Source of the DNA: a virus
Virus record (IMG/VR): IMGVR_UViG_3300025652_000374
Span: 1 to 28,721 of that record
DNA length: 28,721 bases
Reading direction: 5' to 3' (one strand)
The position numbers were made by a program, and so were the translations under genes. The notes beneath the pieces were generated by a model, which did no database searches, was not told the origin of the DNA, and was given only the letters and a program-made list of their open reading frames with translations. Positions 17,705 through 24,087 of this stretch are shown in pieces (positions within the stretch are counted from its first letter, which is position 1; every line of letters begins with the position of its first letter).

Positions 17705-18156
17705 AAGCTAACCTCATACATTGGCATCTCTACATCAAATGACATTGTCCATCCGTCAGAAAGATTAATCCCTTCAAAATCTATTTGGTCTATAGTAGGG
17801 TTATCAGATGCAGTTATATTATTACGTGCAAAGTCTCTACTCATCTTAGTCCAAACCATAGCTAATGAAGCTAATGTAGCATTATGATTGTCTACACTAT
17901 TGTCATTATCCCAAAACTTATCATTTATGTTCTCTTTGTTAATCATTCTAATATCAACACAAGTTAGTTCCACATTAAATAGAACTGTTGCAGTAGACGT
18001 TATAGAGCCTCCTAATGCACTTATATTAAATATTGGGAATATATTACCTTTCTCCCAATCGAAGTCATCAGGAACTCTGTTAAGGACTGTGGTGATGTAT
18101 TCATCTTCCTCTACTAATCCTTTAATGTATCTTAATAATTGACTATATGCATTCAT
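17698..18156 (-). CDS. Tail terminator- or completion-like protein, 152 aa
   Basis: A 152-residue protein starting MNAYSQLLRYIKGLVEEDEY. It has an N-terminal helix, then beta strands (FPIFNISALGGSI, VLFNVELTCVDIR), a helix, and a C-terminal strand (WTMSFDVEMPMYEVSLC). This order resembles tail completion or terminator proteins of siphoviruses. It lies between the frameshifted chaperone and the gp10-like gene. The ATG lies 2 bp after the stop of the frameshift product. The last codons overlap the next gene. Confidence 0.58.
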   Translation of the reverse strand: MNAYSQLLRYIKGLVEEDEYITTVLNRVPDDFDWEKGNIFPIFNISALGGSITSTATVLFNVELTCVDIRMINKENINDKFWDNDNSVDNHNATLASLAMVWTKMSRDFARNNITASDNPTIDQIDFEGINLSDGWTMSFDVEMPMYEVSLC

Positions 18157-18158
18157 AT

Positions 18159-18922
18159 TTATAATGTTGTTACGTTACTTCCTTTTCTAATGTTTGCCTC
18201 CATCTTCTGCTTATCTAATCTGTGTGCGAGTCCTATATGAAATGTATGTACAGGTAACTCAGTAACTTCATTAATCTTCAGTATATCACCACCTGCCATC
18301 ATGTCTAATGTTGGGTACCATCCCCACTTTGAGAAATAACCTGTTGCACTCTTCTCGCTTCCTCCACTACTTCCTCCGTAGATTTCATTATATATGTCTT
18401 TAATTCCCTCGATAAATGGCAAAAAAAAACCAACATCCCATTAACGATATTCATAGGTGCTTGTTTCATAACCTCATTATACTTGTTGTCAGCCTTGTAC
18501 TTCTCTATCTTGTAGTGTCCGTGTCTATCTTCCTTTACTATTGGTCTAAACAGAATACCCATTATCTTATGTAGGTTCTCTGCTGACACTCCTGTTGAGG
18601 TTAAATCTATATACTCACCTGCACTCATCTCATCTAAGTTAGGTATGAATCCAAACTCTACCCCATTAAGTGTAAATCTCTGTGTGAACTCAACCTCTGT
18701 ATTTAATGCTAATGTAATCTGTGATACGATATTCTCATAGTCTGTAATAGTCATAGCATCCACCTCTTTAGTCTTTAGTCCTGTGAATAGTTTTACTACT
18801 CTTTTGGTCTTATCTAATTCGCTGAGGTTATCCCTATCAGCTATAGACAAATACCTTTGACTCTGTTCTAATGTGATGTCTGAGTTATTCTCAGGTAATG
18901 ATATTGTAATACTTTCCTTCAT
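18159..18922 (-). CDS. Tail assembly chaperone, long -1 frameshift product, 254 aa
   Basis: The 205-aa reading frame that starts at 18922 reaches a run of nine T (18429-18421) in the codons GTT TTT TTT TGC. A -1 slip there joins residue 167 to a second open frame (LPFIEGIKDIYNEIY, then KSATGYFSKWGWYPTLDMM), giving a 254-residue protein that stops at 18159. The extension has the features of chaperone T-type tails: an aromatic WGWY block, AGGDILKINEVTELPVH and a basic end. Without slipping the product is the 205-residue form ending at 18305. Siphophages make such G and GT pairs to load the tape measure. The start ATG overlaps the late motif. Confidence 0.7.
18305..18922 (-). CDS. Tail assembly chaperone, short form without frameshift, 205 aa
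   Basis: This is the unshifted product. It starts MKESITISLPENNSDITLEQ and has a conserved-looking core (GVEFGFIPNLDEMSAGEYIDL, LHKIMGILFRP, NEVMKQAPMNIVNG). After the T-run it continues CHLSRELKTYIMKS and ends in an acidic tail. The size and the position in a tail cluster fit the G-type chaperone. The distance from the tape measure (five genes away) is larger than usual. Confidence 0.68.
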   Translation of the reverse strand: MKESITISLPENNSDITLEQSQRYLSIADRDNLSELDKTKRVVKLFTGLKTKEVDAMTITDYENIVSQITLALNTEVEFTQRFTLNGVEFGFIPNLDEMSAGEYIDLTSTGVSAENLHKIMGILFRPIVKEDRHGHYKIEKYKADNKYNEVMKQAPMNIVNGMLVFFCHLSRELKTYIMKSTEEVVEEARRVQQVISQSGDGTQH

Positions 18923-18936
18923 ATACTTATTAACGT
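18921..18936 (-). promoter_or_regulatory. Late-promoter-like motif, copy 2
   Basis: The minus strand reads ACGTTAATAAGTATAT, identical over 16 bp to the copy before terS, with AGGG(A)TAAA-like bases upstream in both. The last bases form the ATG at 18922. If it is a promoter with the start point near the ATG, the mRNA is leaderless. It restarts the minus strand after the plus-strand island. Confidence 0.62.
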
Positions 18937-18977
18937 GGGTTTTATCCCTTTGTTATTTACTTATCTAATGTTAACAA

Positions 18978-19007
18978 ATGTTAAAGTTTTATGTAGTTCA
19001 TCGAATA
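18978..19007 (+). repeat. 30-bp upstream element, copy at 19 kb
   Basis: The element starts ATGTTAAAGTTTTATGTAGT and ends TTCATCGAATA. A copy with one mismatch lies on the minus strand at 25654-25625. Both copies sit 13-17 bp upstream of the -33 part of a host-type promoter. The shared ATGTTAAAGTT also appears at 28370-28360 before a third promoter. Confidence 0.72.
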
Positions 19008-19020
19008 TATTAAAATAAAC

Positions 19021-19051
19021 TTGTGAGGTATCTACATCGGGTGTATATTTG
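19021..19051 (+). promoter_or_regulatory. Host-type promoter for the plus-strand gene at 19088
   Basis: TTG at 19021-19023, a 20-bp spacer, and TATATTTG at 19044-19051 match the Bacteroidota consensus. The ATG lies 36 bp downstream, after TTAGAAATT. The TTG codon inside the -7 box could be read as an earlier start, but it would lie upstream of the transcript, so ATG 19088 is chosen. Confidence 0.8.
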
Positions 19052-19087
19052 TACTGTTGCAACGAAGCAACCACAAAATTAGAAATT

Positions 19088-19315
19088 ATGTACAACGATA
19101 ACAACATTAAAAAATTAGTATCTTTAATTGAAAAGTATGGGAAAAGAACTAAAGAGAATTTAGTATGGAGAGGTTCAAAATTAAACATTAGTGAAAGTGA
19201 AGTAATAAACTCTATTGAATTACTGTTAGATTTAAAAGTAATAAATGAAGCAGAAGAGATGATAGGAGACGGATGGAACAGTAGACAAACTGCTAAGTAT
19301 TATCAATTAGCATAA
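19088..19315 (+). CDS. Plus-strand moron-like protein, possible winged-helix regulator, 75 aa
   Basis: A 75-residue protein beginning MYNDNNIKKLVSLIEKYG. It has helices separated by short turns and a segment LNISESEVINSIELLLDLKVI that looks like a helix-turn-helix, followed by a possible wing (GDGWNSRQTAKYYQ). It may bind DNA and regulate phage or host genes. It is encoded against the late operon between terL and the chaperone gene, with its own host-type promoter, a 30-bp upstream element and an intrinsic terminator. The start at 19088 is preferred because an earlier TTG lies in the promoter. The family is not recognised with certainty. Confidence 0.72.
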   Translation: MYNDNNIKKLVSLIEKYGKRTKENLVWRGSKLNISESEVINSIELLLDLKVINEAEEMIGDGWNSRQTAKYYQLA

Positions 19316-19321
19316 ACAAAT

Positions 19322-19346
19322 AGGGAGCGTAACAACTCCCTTTTTT
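19322..19346 (+). terminator. Intrinsic terminator of the plus-strand gene
   Basis: AGGGAG (19322-19327) and CTCCCT (19336-19341) form a 6-bp stem with an 8-nt loop, followed by TTTTTT (19341-19346). It lies just past the plus-strand gene and 2 bp from the terL stop. On the minus strand the T run is poorer (TATTTGTTT), so it may also slow readthrough from terL, less strongly. Confidence 0.82.
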
Positions 19347-19347
19347 A

Positions 19348-20571
19348 TTACCTTATACTTATCTTACCATTCCCCATTAACTGATGTGATACTGAATACC
19401 TCAACGCATCGCAAAGGTGATTGTAAGCATCTATAATTGTACCTGACTTCTTATGACTGTACGCATAGTTATTAAGCTCTTTAGCGAGGTTTAAACTATC
19501 AGGACATACTACAAGGTCATAATCTTGAATAAGTGCAATACCTGCGTTAATAGAACCTGCTCCTTTCTTAGCTCCTATTATATTACATTTCTGTCTACGC
19601 ATCTCGTCAATCATGCGAGGCTCAGCTGAATCAGCCACAACTAATGACTTCCCACAAGTATTTAAAGTTATCTTAGCAGTATCTGTTGTGCTTATCCCTG
19701 TGTGATACATATGTTCCTGTGCATATATAATCCTCTTCTTTTTATCTATAGCAACACCAATTAATGTAGTGGGGTCATTTGTAAAACCAAAGTCCATTCC
19801 ATAAGTTACCTGTAAGTTGTTAGGGTTAAATACACCTGTACTCCAATCTTTAAATACAACACCTTCTGCTGAATCCATCCATCCACCCATTATCTCGTGC
19901 TGATACTTAATAGGTCTATCTCTCTTCATTCTATCCATATTAGCTATGAATGATTTAGATACGTTCTCCTCATTGTCTTTGTACGTAGTGTGTATGTACG
20001 TCACATCACCCTTAGTCAAATTAGCTCCACCATTTACACCTGTCTCCTCAAAGAATCTCTTATATATCCAATGTTCTTTTGTAGCCGGATTCATCACTAA
20101 TATAACTCTGTTCTGTATTCCTTTCTGTCGTACACTTAAATCAATCTTATCAAACACATCTTCATCAACTAACTCTTCTGCCTCCTCTATAATCCAACAA
20201 GTAATCCCCTGCAATGATTTTAGATTTGCTGATTGGTCTCCTGATGAGGTTTTGATTCCTCTAAACAATATCTTGCTCCCTGTCTCTATATTTACTATCT
20301 CATTCTTAGTAACTACAAATAGCTCTTCTAATCCCATTATCTCAATCTTCTCTAAGAACTCAGGTATGATTGATATTAACGTAGACACCATTGTATATCT
20401 CGTGAATAATATTGTATGTCCTACCTCACAAGTAAGCATAGTAAGGATAGCAGTAATACTAAATGACTTAGAACTACCCCTTCCCCCTGTGACTACAAAA
20501 TATCTGCTCGGCTCTGAGACTATAGGTGAATACTTTGGTGATATTAATATGTTAGGTTTATTCCTCTCCAT
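19348..20571 (-). CDS. terL: Terminase large subunit, 407 aa
   Basis: The packaging motor and nuclease. Residues 29-36 hold the ATPase Walker A (GGRGSSKS). WIIEEAEE (126-133) is the Walker B. LVMNPA (about 158-163) is near the coupling motif. The C-terminal nuclease part has acidic residues in YGMDFGFTNDPTT (Asp 260), VVADSAEP (Asp 314) and DAYNHLCDALRYS (Asp 381 and 388), the order of the RNase H-like nuclease in PBSX-type terminases. Length is normal. The start overlaps the small subunit gene by 14 bp. It would cut and package concatemeric DNA with the small subunit and the portal. Confidence 0.95.
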   Translation of the reverse strand: MERNKPNILISPKYSPIVSEPSRYFVVTGGRGSSKSFSITAILTMLTCEVGHTILFTRYTMVSTLISIIPEFLEKIEIMGLEELFVVTKNEIVNIETGSKILFRGIKTSSGDQSANLKSLQGITCWIIEEAEELVDEDVFDKIDLSVRQKGIQNRVILVMNPATKEHWIYKRFFEETGVNGGANLTKGDVTYIHTTYKDNEENVSKSFIANMDRMKRDRPIKYQHEIMGGWMDSAEGVVFKDWSTGVFNPNNLQVTYGMDFGFTNDPTTLIGVAIDKKKRIIYAQEHMYHTGISTTDTAKITLNTCGKSLVVADSAEPRMIDEMRRQKCNIIGAKKGAGSINAGIALIQDYDLVVCPDSLNLAKELNNYAYSHKKSGTIIDAYNHLCDALRYSVSHQLMGNGKISIR

Positions 20572-20893
20572 CTACTTCTATTGTGTAATCTTCACTCACT
20601 CCAAATCCTATAAGACTTTTGAAATCAATCCCTGCTGCCATTGTAGCTTTTATCTCTACTTGTGCTGTAGGTTTAACTGTACTGTACTCTAATAATAGTT
20701 TAGCTGCTTGTATGTTCCCATCTATAGCTTCATTAAATAATGTACGAAATACTTTACCTAACTCTTCTCTTGACATTGAATCTTGCATTACATCTTTAAA
20801 TTGATTCTTACGTCTGTCATTAGGGTTCAAGCTCTTTGTGCTATGTCCACCATTTCCTATCCTACCATCAACTTTCTTTATACCTTTATCCAT
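20558..20893 (-). CDS. terS: Terminase small subunit, 111 aa
   Basis: A 111-residue protein with a basic N-terminus (MDKGIKKVDGRIGNGGHSTK), a helical middle (SREELGKVFRTLFNEAIDGNIQAAKLLLEY) and a C-terminal acidic end. The GNIQAAKLLLEY part is common in small proteins paired with terL. Small subunits recognise DNA and regulate packaging. The gene overlaps terL by 14 bp and is the first gene after the late-promoter-like motif at 20921-20936, 27 bp away. A clear helix-turn-helix is not visible, so the assignment leans on position. Confidence 0.75.
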   Translation of the reverse strand: MDKGIKKVDGRIGNGGHSTKSLNPNDRRKNQFKDVMQDSMSREELGKVFRTLFNEAIDGNIQAAKLLLEYSTVKPTAQVEIKATMAAGIDFKSLIGFGVSEDYTIEVDGEE

Positions 20894-20920
20894 TTTAATA
20901 GAAATTATATATTAATCTTT

Positions 20921-20936
20921 ATATACTTATTAACGT
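20921..20936 (-). promoter_or_regulatory. Late-promoter-like motif, copy 1, before terS
   Basis: The minus strand reads ACGTTAATAAGTATAT, then AAAG, with 27 bp to the terS ATG. It lies just downstream of the early-region terminator at 20962-20992, exactly where late transcription should begin. Four such sites occur in the window. Confidence 0.65.
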
Positions 20937-20961
20937 GCGATTTACCCTAATGTTATATAAC

Positions 20962-20992
20962 AGAAAAGAGAGATGCTTTCACACCCCTCTTC
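20962..20992 (-). terminator. Intrinsic terminator ending the early region
   Basis: On the minus strand GAGGGGTG (20989-20982) pairs with CATCTCTC (20975-20968), with two G-U pairs, around the loop TGAAAG. One or two A-T pairs extend the stem. TTTTC follows. It lies after the 98-aa gene and before the terS motif, so it separates early and late transcripts. Confidence 0.75.
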
Positions 20993-21034
20993 CAATCAAA
21001 CAAACAAAACTTAAAATAAAACTAAACTAAACTA

Positions 21035-21331
21035 TTATCTATCACCTATCAATGTATTTAGGATTTGTATATCTTCATCCTTACTATCTAATCTTTTGTA
21101 TAATCCTCTTATGTCATATAGTAAAACTGTGTTGGTAGCTTCTGCGTCCATTAACCACATTTTATTGTCAGCCAATATCGCTGCGTTATCCTCAATAATA
21201 TCATTAAGAGCTTCAATCTGTCCTTCATAATTTTCAGACTCTAAGTAATCAACTCTCTTCTTTAGTGCTACATTCTTATCTACTAAATTTCCTATCAGTA
21301 CATCTTTTTCTTTATGCGTCATCTTTATCAT
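21035..21331 (-). CDS. Coiled-coil hypothetical protein, 98 aa
   Basis: A helical 98-residue protein (MIKMTHKEKDVLIGNLVDK) with heptad-like Leu/Ile spacing across most of its length (VALKKRVDYLESENYEGQIE), suggesting a coiled coil or oligomer. It overlaps the upstream 55-aa gene by 20 bp and ends the early operon. The second ATG (Met4) is an alternative start. No catalytic motif is visible. Phage coiled-coil proteins of this size may be scaffolds or regulators, and nothing here decides. Confidence 0.65.
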   Translation of the reverse strand: MIKMTHKEKDVLIGNLVDKNVALKKRVDYLESENYEGQIEALNDIIEDNAAILADNKMWLMDAEATNTVLLYDIRGLYKRLDSKDEDIQILNTLIGDR

Positions 21332-21479
21332 CTTCTTTAGGAGTTAATACTTCAACTATCTTCTGTTGATTGAATGCGATGTTATCAACCAATATCTTTA
21401 AGTTGTTTAATCTATTCTCTAATTCATTCACTCTATTTTTAAGTGTGATTGCCTTTACATTACTTGTTACCTTTTTCAT
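21312..21479 (-). CDS. Small helical protein, 55 aa
   Basis: The gene starts MKKVTSNVKAITLKNRVNEL and continues as a long helix with heptad-like leucines (LENRLNNLKILVDNI), ending in an acidic tail (PKEDDKDDA). It begins 3 bp after the 156-aa gene and overlaps the following coiled-coil gene by 20 bp, so it is probably translated in the same operon. Function unknown. The coiled-coil content of both neighbours may mean they interact. Confidence 0.6.
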   Translation of the reverse strand: MKKVTSNVKAITLKNRVNELENRLNNLKILVDNIAFNQQKIVEVLTPKEDDKDDA

Positions 21480-21482
21480 ATC

Positions 21483-21953
21483 TTATTCTTTATGGTTATT
21501 ATACGTTTTATCTAAATCTGTCATTGCTTCCTTAACTCTCCCTGCTAATGCACATTGTGTACACCTCACTTTCCTCCAAGTTCTATTGTATATCTTAGCG
21601 TATATAGACATAAGATACTTAACCTCATCTTTTTCTAACCTCCCTGCTTTCCGAGTCTGCATAAACTCACCATACTCAATATACTCTTCATCAGTAAAAC
21701 ATCTCTGTTGTTTACGTCCTCTTGGTAGAAGGCTATTCAGTCTCTCTCTCCTCTCGTCACATCCACAGTCTACTCCTAATGCATCTGATACTTTGTCAAC
21801 AATCGCTTTAATACCTGTAGCTTTAGTTATGTCCTCTATAACGTCACCTAATCCATTAACCACGTTTTGTGAGGCAAACTCTTCTTTCATCAATCTATAT
21901 TCCTTAGAACGTCTGTCACCTTTGTATTCCTTTAAATCCTTTTTAGTTATCAT
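21483..21953 (-). CDS. Conserved phage protein with Cys-rich motif, 156 aa
   Basis: The N-terminal ~50 residues are basic. A central block, ATGIKAIVDKVSDALG followed by CGCDERRERLNSLLP (about 46-80), is, as I recall, a recurrent signature of Bacteroidota phage proteins. A second Cys pair (CTQC, about 131-134) lies near the C-terminus with RTWRKVR before it, so metal binding is possible. It is encoded 2 bp from the sigma-like gene and probably works in the same regulatory step, an inference from adjacency. No enzyme motif is visible. Confidence 0.68.
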   Translation of the reverse strand: MITKKDLKEYKGDRRSKEYRLMKEEFASQNVVNGLGDVIEDITKATGIKAIVDKVSDALGVDCGCDERRERLNSLLPRGRKQQRCFTDEEYIEYGEFMQTRKAGRLEKDEVKYLMSIYAKIYNRTWRKVRCTQCALAGRVKEAMTDLDKTYNNHKE

Positions 21954-21955
21954 AA

Positions 21956-22558
21956 TTATTTCTTTTTAGCTTTACGAATCTTCATATTCGAGTTATTATA
22001 TAATTGCTCCTTACTATCCCCTAATACAGAATCAAGAGCTTTGTGCAATTCTCTATATACAAAGCCATAATTGATATTATATACTTTGGCTATATTTCTT
22101 ATTGACCTGTCGTAAGATTCCTCAATAATCTCTCTCTGATGATAAGGTAGTTTTGCTATCCTATCTAAGATTTCCTTCTGCTCATCTGTTGGCTCAAAAG
22201 GAATTGACTTATCTTCTGCATCCATTCCATAAAGTAAATTAAGCATCGATTGCTTACTGACGTATTTCTTCTCAGCGTTCTCCTCAGCTTCTTCAAAAGT
22301 ACCTGCTCCGTATATTGCGTACTCTTCAAGTGGCATATTTATAGTATGACCATCAACCTTTTCTTTTCTAATCATATCAATAAAGATAGATTTTAGTGTT
22401 AACGTCACGTAGTAGTCATTAACATCCTTATCTTTATCCATTAATTTAAGATACATATCTTGTACCAAGTCATCGGCCGACATCTTATTCCCTGTAATTT
22501 TGGCTGCTATAGTTCTCCACTTTGCATCATGCTCTACTAATTCATTTATACCTCTCAT
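21956..22558 (-). CDS. Sigma-70-like (ECF-type) factor, 200 aa
   Basis: A putative RNA polymerase sigma factor of phage origin. Residues about 27-66 (SADDLVQDMYLKLMDKDKD to FIDMIRKEK) match region 2, including the D-L-V-Q-D core-binding motif. Residues about 132-178 (RIAKLPYHQREIIEESYD, then IRNIAKVYNINYGFVYRELH) look like region 4 with a helix-turn-helix for the -35 element. There is no region 1.1 or 3, as in ECF sigmas, though the region 2 core is short. It lies one base from the phosphoesterase gene and precedes the late genes, so it is the best candidate to recognise the four ACGTTAATA motifs. Confidence 0.72.
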   Translation of the reverse strand: MRGINELVEHDAKWRTIAAKITGNKMSADDLVQDMYLKLMDKDKDVNDYYVTLTLKSIFIDMIRKEKVDGHTINMPLEEYAIYGAGTFEEAEENAEKKYVSKQSMLNLLYGMDAEDKSIPFEPTDEQKEILDRIAKLPYHQREIIEESYDRSIRNIAKVYNINYGFVYRELHKALDSVLGDSKEQLYNNSNMKIRKAKKK

Positions 22559-23299
22559 CTATTCTTTGATGTTTAATGGCATTTTAACTGCTATTGGTGT
22601 CTGTCCATTATCTAATACAACACCACATCCTAAAGCTTCTTTCTTACCTCCTTGCATATAACCCATAGCATAACTCTCTGAATCAATACCACATCCTACT
22701 GCTAATGCAAATACTGCTTTCTTAGCACCGAACATCCAATCAACATACATATCAGTATGGTAGTGACCGGTAACTGTACTCTGCATATCTCTTTTGGCAG
22801 CAGTACGAGCTTTAGAACTCTTATGACCATGTACATATCTTACGTCATCAATAACGACCTCAGTAACCCATTTCCATTTAGGAGTTCCTAACACTTCGTT
22901 ATAAGCTTTAATCCATCTTGAAGGTATTGAAGAAGATTGTGCCTTCCTCATTATAATCGCATCATGATTACCAATAGTGACATATGCGTTTGGAAAAGCT
23001 TTATACCAATCTTGAATCATCTCAATAGCTAATGTCAACTCAGTATCACCACCTAATCCATCTGCGTCTGTCTCGTGATAAGAACTGTAATGATTGTCTA
23101 TGATGTCTCCTATAAATACCACTTTATTGCACTCATATTTATTATATGTATCAATACAAAACTGAAGGTAATCTTTGCGTGTGAATGGTGCGTGTATGTC
23201 TCCAATAACCAACACCTTGTTTTCTTTAGCTTCTTTTACTCTTGAAGCCATTAAAGCAGAAATCTCTACTTCACTTAATCTATATCTATTATCTCTCAT
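22559..23299 (-). CDS. Calcineurin-like metallophosphoesterase, 246 aa
   Basis: A metal-dependent phosphoesterase. The motif order is complete: GDIHAPF (Asp 34, His 36), GDIIDNH (Asp 65), GNHD (Asn 111, His 112), VHGHKSS (about 156-162), and GHYH (178-181). Target may be phosphoprotein, nucleotide or nucleic acid, because phage members of the family have varied substrates. The gene starts after the SSB-like gene terminator and is one base from the sigma-like gene, so they are expressed together. There is no signal peptide. Confidence 0.85.
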   Translation of the reverse strand: MRDNRYRLSEVEISALMASRVKEAKENKVLVIGDIHAPFTRKDYLQFCIDTYNKYECNKVVFIGDIIDNHYSSYHETDADGLGGDTELTLAIEMIQDWYKAFPNAYVTIGNHDAIIMRKAQSSSIPSRWIKAYNEVLGTPKWKWVTEVVIDDVRYVHGHKSSKARTAAKRDMQSTVTGHYHTDMYVDWMFGAKKAVFALAVGCGIDSESYAMGYMQGGKKEALGCGVVLDNGQTPIAVKMPLNIKE

Positions 23300-23310
23300 T
23301 TGTTTTTCTT

Positions 23311-23348
23311 CCTTTAAAATAAAAGGGATGAAGCGTTAACCCCATCCC
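23311..23348 (-). terminator. Intrinsic terminator after the SSB-like gene
   Basis: On the minus strand GGGATG (23348-23343) and CATCCC (23330-23325) form a stem around a 12-nt loop, followed by TTTTATTTT. It lies 12-50 bp upstream of the phosphoesterase ATG, so some transcription must pass it or start elsewhere. Confidence 0.7.
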
Positions 23349-23362
23349 CATCTTATTGGTTA

Positions 23363-23662
23363 TTAGAATGGCAAGTCATTTGAATCTGACTCATCATTAG
23401 ACGCAGCTGCATCCTCTCTTTCAGCAGTAGAAACTCCTTCTCCTGACACCCACACAACTTTTCCATTACCTAAATAAACTTTAGGGGTTTTAGCTTCTCT
23501 GTCCTCTATTGATTGTGATACAGAAATACTTGCGTTATTCCCATACTTTGTCTCATCATTTTGAAACATTGTTAGGTTTACATAAGAACCTTTTTTACCT
23601 TTAACGATTAGTTCTTTTGGAATCGCTTCTAAATTGATACTGAAATTTGTTATTGCACTCAT
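23363..23662 (-). CDS. Single-stranded DNA-binding-like protein, 99 aa
   Basis: A 99-residue protein with an OB-like beta N-terminus (MSAITNFSINLEAIPKELIV, YVNLTMFQND) and a Ser/Asp-rich flexible tail ending SNDLPF. The acidic tail with terminal Pro-Phe is the hallmark that SSBs use to recruit replication and repair partners. It lies after a promoter and a long leader with a tiny upstream frame. It probably coats single-stranded DNA in phage replication together with the exonuclease and the DnaA-like protein. The N-terminal family match is weak, but the tail is strong. Confidence 0.7.
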   Translation of the reverse strand: MSAITNFSINLEAIPKELIVKGKKGSYVNLTMFQNDETKYGNNASISVSQSIEDREAKTPKVYLGNGKVVWVSGEGVSTAEREDAAASNDESDSNDLPF

Positions 23663-23709
23663 AATTTAATGCCTGATTTACAGGACTTTTGTTTAGCCGT
23701 CCACTTCAT
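23659..23709 (-). CDS. Possible leader peptide overlapping the SSB-like start
   Basis: A 16-codon frame (MKWTAKQKSCKSGIKL) starts at 23709, about 15 nt after the expected transcription start. It ends with TGA overlapping the ATG of the SSB-like gene (ATGA). This arrangement could couple translation. It is short and could be chance. A hairpin (TCCAC/GTGGA) covers its start region. Confidence 0.25.
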   Translation of the reverse strand: MKWTAKQKSCKSGIKL

Positions 23710-23731
23710 TGTGGAACATTCGACGTTACTT

Positions 23732-23739
23732 CAAAGATA
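23732..23739 (-). promoter_or_regulatory. Host-type -7 box for the SSB-like gene
   Basis: The minus strand reads TATCTTTG, followed by AAGTAAC. A -33 TTG is not clear, only a TTAG-like sequence about 18 bp upstream. The leader to the ATG is about 65 nt, with two small hairpins (TCCAC/GTGGA and CCTG/CAGG). Confidence 0.55.
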
Positions 23740-23781
23740 CAAAATATACCTCTTAATCTAATAATACTTTATTGAAAGTTA

Positions 23782-24045
23782 TTAACTTAAAAACTTTACT
23801 GCTAATAATAATAATGTAGGTGAGAATGTGAATACTGCATCCATTGCGTTAGGCGTACTGAATCTCATCTTAGCGTCTACAATCTCTTTAAGGATTGATA
23901 CGAATATCATAAACCCTACTGCTTCCATTGTCGTTCCCCATATTACTAATGGTGTTGCGATAATACTTCCGTAAAAGAAATGTAATAGCTTGTCATTTGG
24001 TACTGATGACATTACCGATAATACTCTTTTTAATACTGCTTTCAT
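23782..24045 (-). CDS. YfiM-like (DUF2279-like) membrane protein, 87 aa
   Basis: The N-terminal part has PNDKLLHFFYGSIIATPLVIW, giving a first transmembrane region followed by a second (FMIFVSIL). The conserved-looking KEIVDAK segment is next, then NAMDAVFTFSP and a last hydrophobic helix. The pattern DK-LHF, KE-DA and DAVFT is that of small YfiM-like membrane proteins found in phages and bacteria. It is downstream of the lipoprotein gene and upstream of the SSB-like unit. It could modify the envelope or take part in lysis or superinfection exclusion. I infer this from topology and neighbours. Confidence 0.6.
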   Translation of the reverse strand: MKAVLKRVLSVMSSVPNDKLLHFFYGSIIATPLVIWGTTMEAVGFMIFVSILKEIVDAKMRFSTPNAMDAVFTFSPTLLLLAVKFLS

Positions 24046-24087
24046 AATTTACTTATTTATTTAATTGCTTGGCATTATTGCCTATTT

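Noticed and set aside
19946-20692. A 248-codon plus-strand open frame across terL and terS
   Set aside because: It is antisense to two well-supported terminase genes, has no promoter, and shows the low-complexity composition expected for an antisense frame.
21370-21969. A 199-codon plus-strand open frame opposite the 156-aa gene
   Set aside because: It is antisense to a conserved Cys-motif gene with good spacing in the operon, and has no initiation leader.
23670-23700. A CTGTAAATCAG sequence like a tRNA-Tyr anticodon loop in the SSB-like leader
   Set aside because: The expected 5-bp anticodon stem and other arms are missing. Only a 4-bp hairpin is present.
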